From assembly GCA_021324615.1 (NCBI GenBank), contig JAJPIT010000100.1:1-63643 (forward strand): 63,643 nt of DNA, in the 5' to 3' direction. Position numbers and translations under genes: made by a program. The stretch comes from Terriglobia bacterium (GTDB lineage Bacteria; Acidobacteriota; Terriglobia; Bryobacterales; Bryobacteraceae). The first letter of the stretch is position 1. Each line of letters opens with the position of its first letter. Below, piece by piece: positions 62,763-63,643 of the stretch. The notes beneath the pieces were generated by a model, which did not search any database, was not told the origin of the DNA, and was given only the letters and a program-made list of their open reading frames with translations.

Positions 62763-63643
62763 ATGCGAGCTGCCTTGCTGACACTTTGCGCGCTTGTTCC
62801 GGCCTGTTCCCAGCAACTGGACCTGATCGTCACCGGAGCCAGGATCGTCGACGGCTCCGGCGACCCCTGGTTTTTCTCCGATCTTGGCGTCCGGGGGGAT
62901 ACCATCGCCGTGCTCGGGAACCTGAGCACAGCATCGGCCGCCCGCCGGATCGACGGCCGCGGGCTGGTGGTCGCGCCCGGCTTCATCGACATCCATACCC
63001 ACTCCCGGCGCGGGATCTTTGAGCACCCGGCCGCTGAAAACTACATCCGGCAGGGCGTGACGACCATCTTTGAGGGTCCCGACGGCAGTTCGCCGCTGCC
63101 GATCAAGCCGTTTCTGGATCGCGTAGCCGCCGCGCATCCGGCTCCCAATTTTGGAACTTTCGCCGGACAGGGCAGCATCCGCCAGGCGGTGATGGGGCTG
63201 GTGAACCGTCCGGCGACCCCCCAGGAGCTCGAAAAAATGCGCCAAATTACCCGCCAGGCGATGCTCGACGGCGCGTTCGGCGTCACCACCGGATTGTTTT
63301 ACGTTCCGGGCAACTTCACGCCGACCGAAGAAGTGATCGAAATCGAAAAAGTCGCCGGGGAACTGGGCGGGATGCATCATTCGCACATGAGGGAAGAAGC
63401 TTCGCACGTGCTCGACAGCGTCCGCGAAACGATCCGCATCGGCGAGGAGGGCCATCTGCCGACCCAGATCACGCATCACAAGATCATCGGAAAGGAGAAT
63501 TGGGGCAAGAGCGCTGATACGCTGCGGCTGGTGGAGGAAGCGCGGGCGCGCGGCGTCGATGTGACCATCGATCAGTATCCTTACACCGCATCGAGCACCG
63601 GCACCGCCAGCCTGATCCCGCAGAATTTCCAGGAAGGCGGCCA
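62763..63643 (+). CDS. D-aminoacylase/N-acyl-D-amino-acid deacylase family protein (3' end outside the window)
   Basis: Metal-dependent amidohydrolase that removes acyl groups from N-acyl-D-amino acids. About 293 codons visible of the ~500 usual. Putative signal peptide (MRAALLTLCALVPACSQQ) indicates export. Then LDLIVTGARIVDGSGDPWF and the metal-binding FIDIHTHS (H78, H80), GVTTIFEGPDGSS, FGVTTGLFYVPG, HHSHMREE and QITHHKIIG match D-aminoacylase-type enzymes. Context gives no substrate; it could recycle cell-wall or environmental D-amino-acid derivatives. Confidence 0.88.
   Translation, partial: MRAALLTLCALVPACSQQLDLIVTGARIVDGSGDPWFFSDLGVRGDTIAVLGNLSTASAARRIDGRGLVVAPGFIDIHTHSRRGIFEHPAAENYIRQGVTTIFEGPDGSSPLPIKPFLDRVAAAHPAPNFGTFAGQGSIRQAVMGLVNRPATPQELEKMRQITRQAMLDGAFGVTTGLFYVPGNFTPTEEVIEIEKVAGELGGMHHSHMREEASHVLDSVRETIRIGEEGHLPTQITHHKIIGKENWGKSADTLRLVEEARARGVDVTIDQYPYTASSTGTASLIPQNFQEGG

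Overview
The window is about 63.6 kb of GC-rich, densely coded bacterial chromosome. It looks like an Acidobacteriota member close to Solibacter/Bryobacter. The evidence is two secreted VWFA proteins of the acidobacterial type (TIGR03436-like), an NHL-repeat protein with a Solibacter-type C-terminal module (TIGR03437-like), a DUF3300 protein, a P460 cytochrome, and many GTG/TTG starts. No rRNA, recognisable tRNA, intact insertion sequence, phage region or CRISPR array was seen. It is mostly a housekeeping window with a few accessory islands.

Layout. 1-9 kb: 3'-truncated aspS, a secreted matrixin-type protease, the NHL protein, a secreted unknown and selB. 9-19.7 kb: a fused 2-oxoacid dehydrogenase E1, ppk1, a four-gene molybdenum-hydroxylase operon of the form II CO-dehydrogenase type (coxSLMG), and a membrane histidine kinase with a response regulator. 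19.7-26 kb: pccB, lysC, cmk, a VWFA protein, cytochrome P460 and an Mrp ATPase. 26-33.7 kb: an M3 peptidase, an aspartoacylase-like hydrolase, pyrE-truA, a 407-bp non-coding interval, an S24-fold protein coupled to a second VWFA gene, and a BtuF-like protein. 33.9-42.3 kb: two tandem TolC-family genes, argD, a Ser/Thr kinase, DUF3300 and a cytochrome/copper-monooxygenase-like protein. 42.4-53.8 kb: groES-groEL with a CIRCE-like operator, then a ten-gene minus-strand run from a family 9 glycosyltransferase through msbA, yicC, gmk, rpoZ, coaBC, udg, tmk and nnr to tsaE. 54-63.6 kb: an MFS transporter, scpA-scpB-rluB-yccU, a frameshifted DUF192 gene, msrA, rimO-yacG-pgpA, ppiB, a Thr/Ser dehydratase, and a 3'-truncated D-aminoacylase-type amidohydrolase.

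The three most interesting signals are these. (1) A minus-10 box of form TANNNT sits 6-8 nt before the start codon of about a dozen transcription-unit first genes, usually without a Shine-Dalgarno sequence, which suggests widespread leaderless mRNAs. (2) The interval 30464-30870 carries a full-consensus sigma-54 promoter followed by about 144 nt of RNA closed by a 13-bp long-range stem, with a C-rich interior and an intrinsic terminator. This looks like an undescribed sigma-54-dependent small RNA. (3) The histidine kinase has an ethylene-receptor-like (ETR1-type) membrane domain that keeps the Asp, Tyr, Ile-Pro and copper-ligand Cys but has Arg in place of the copper-ligand His.

Functional names come from reading motifs and family resemblance by eye. 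No database search was run.
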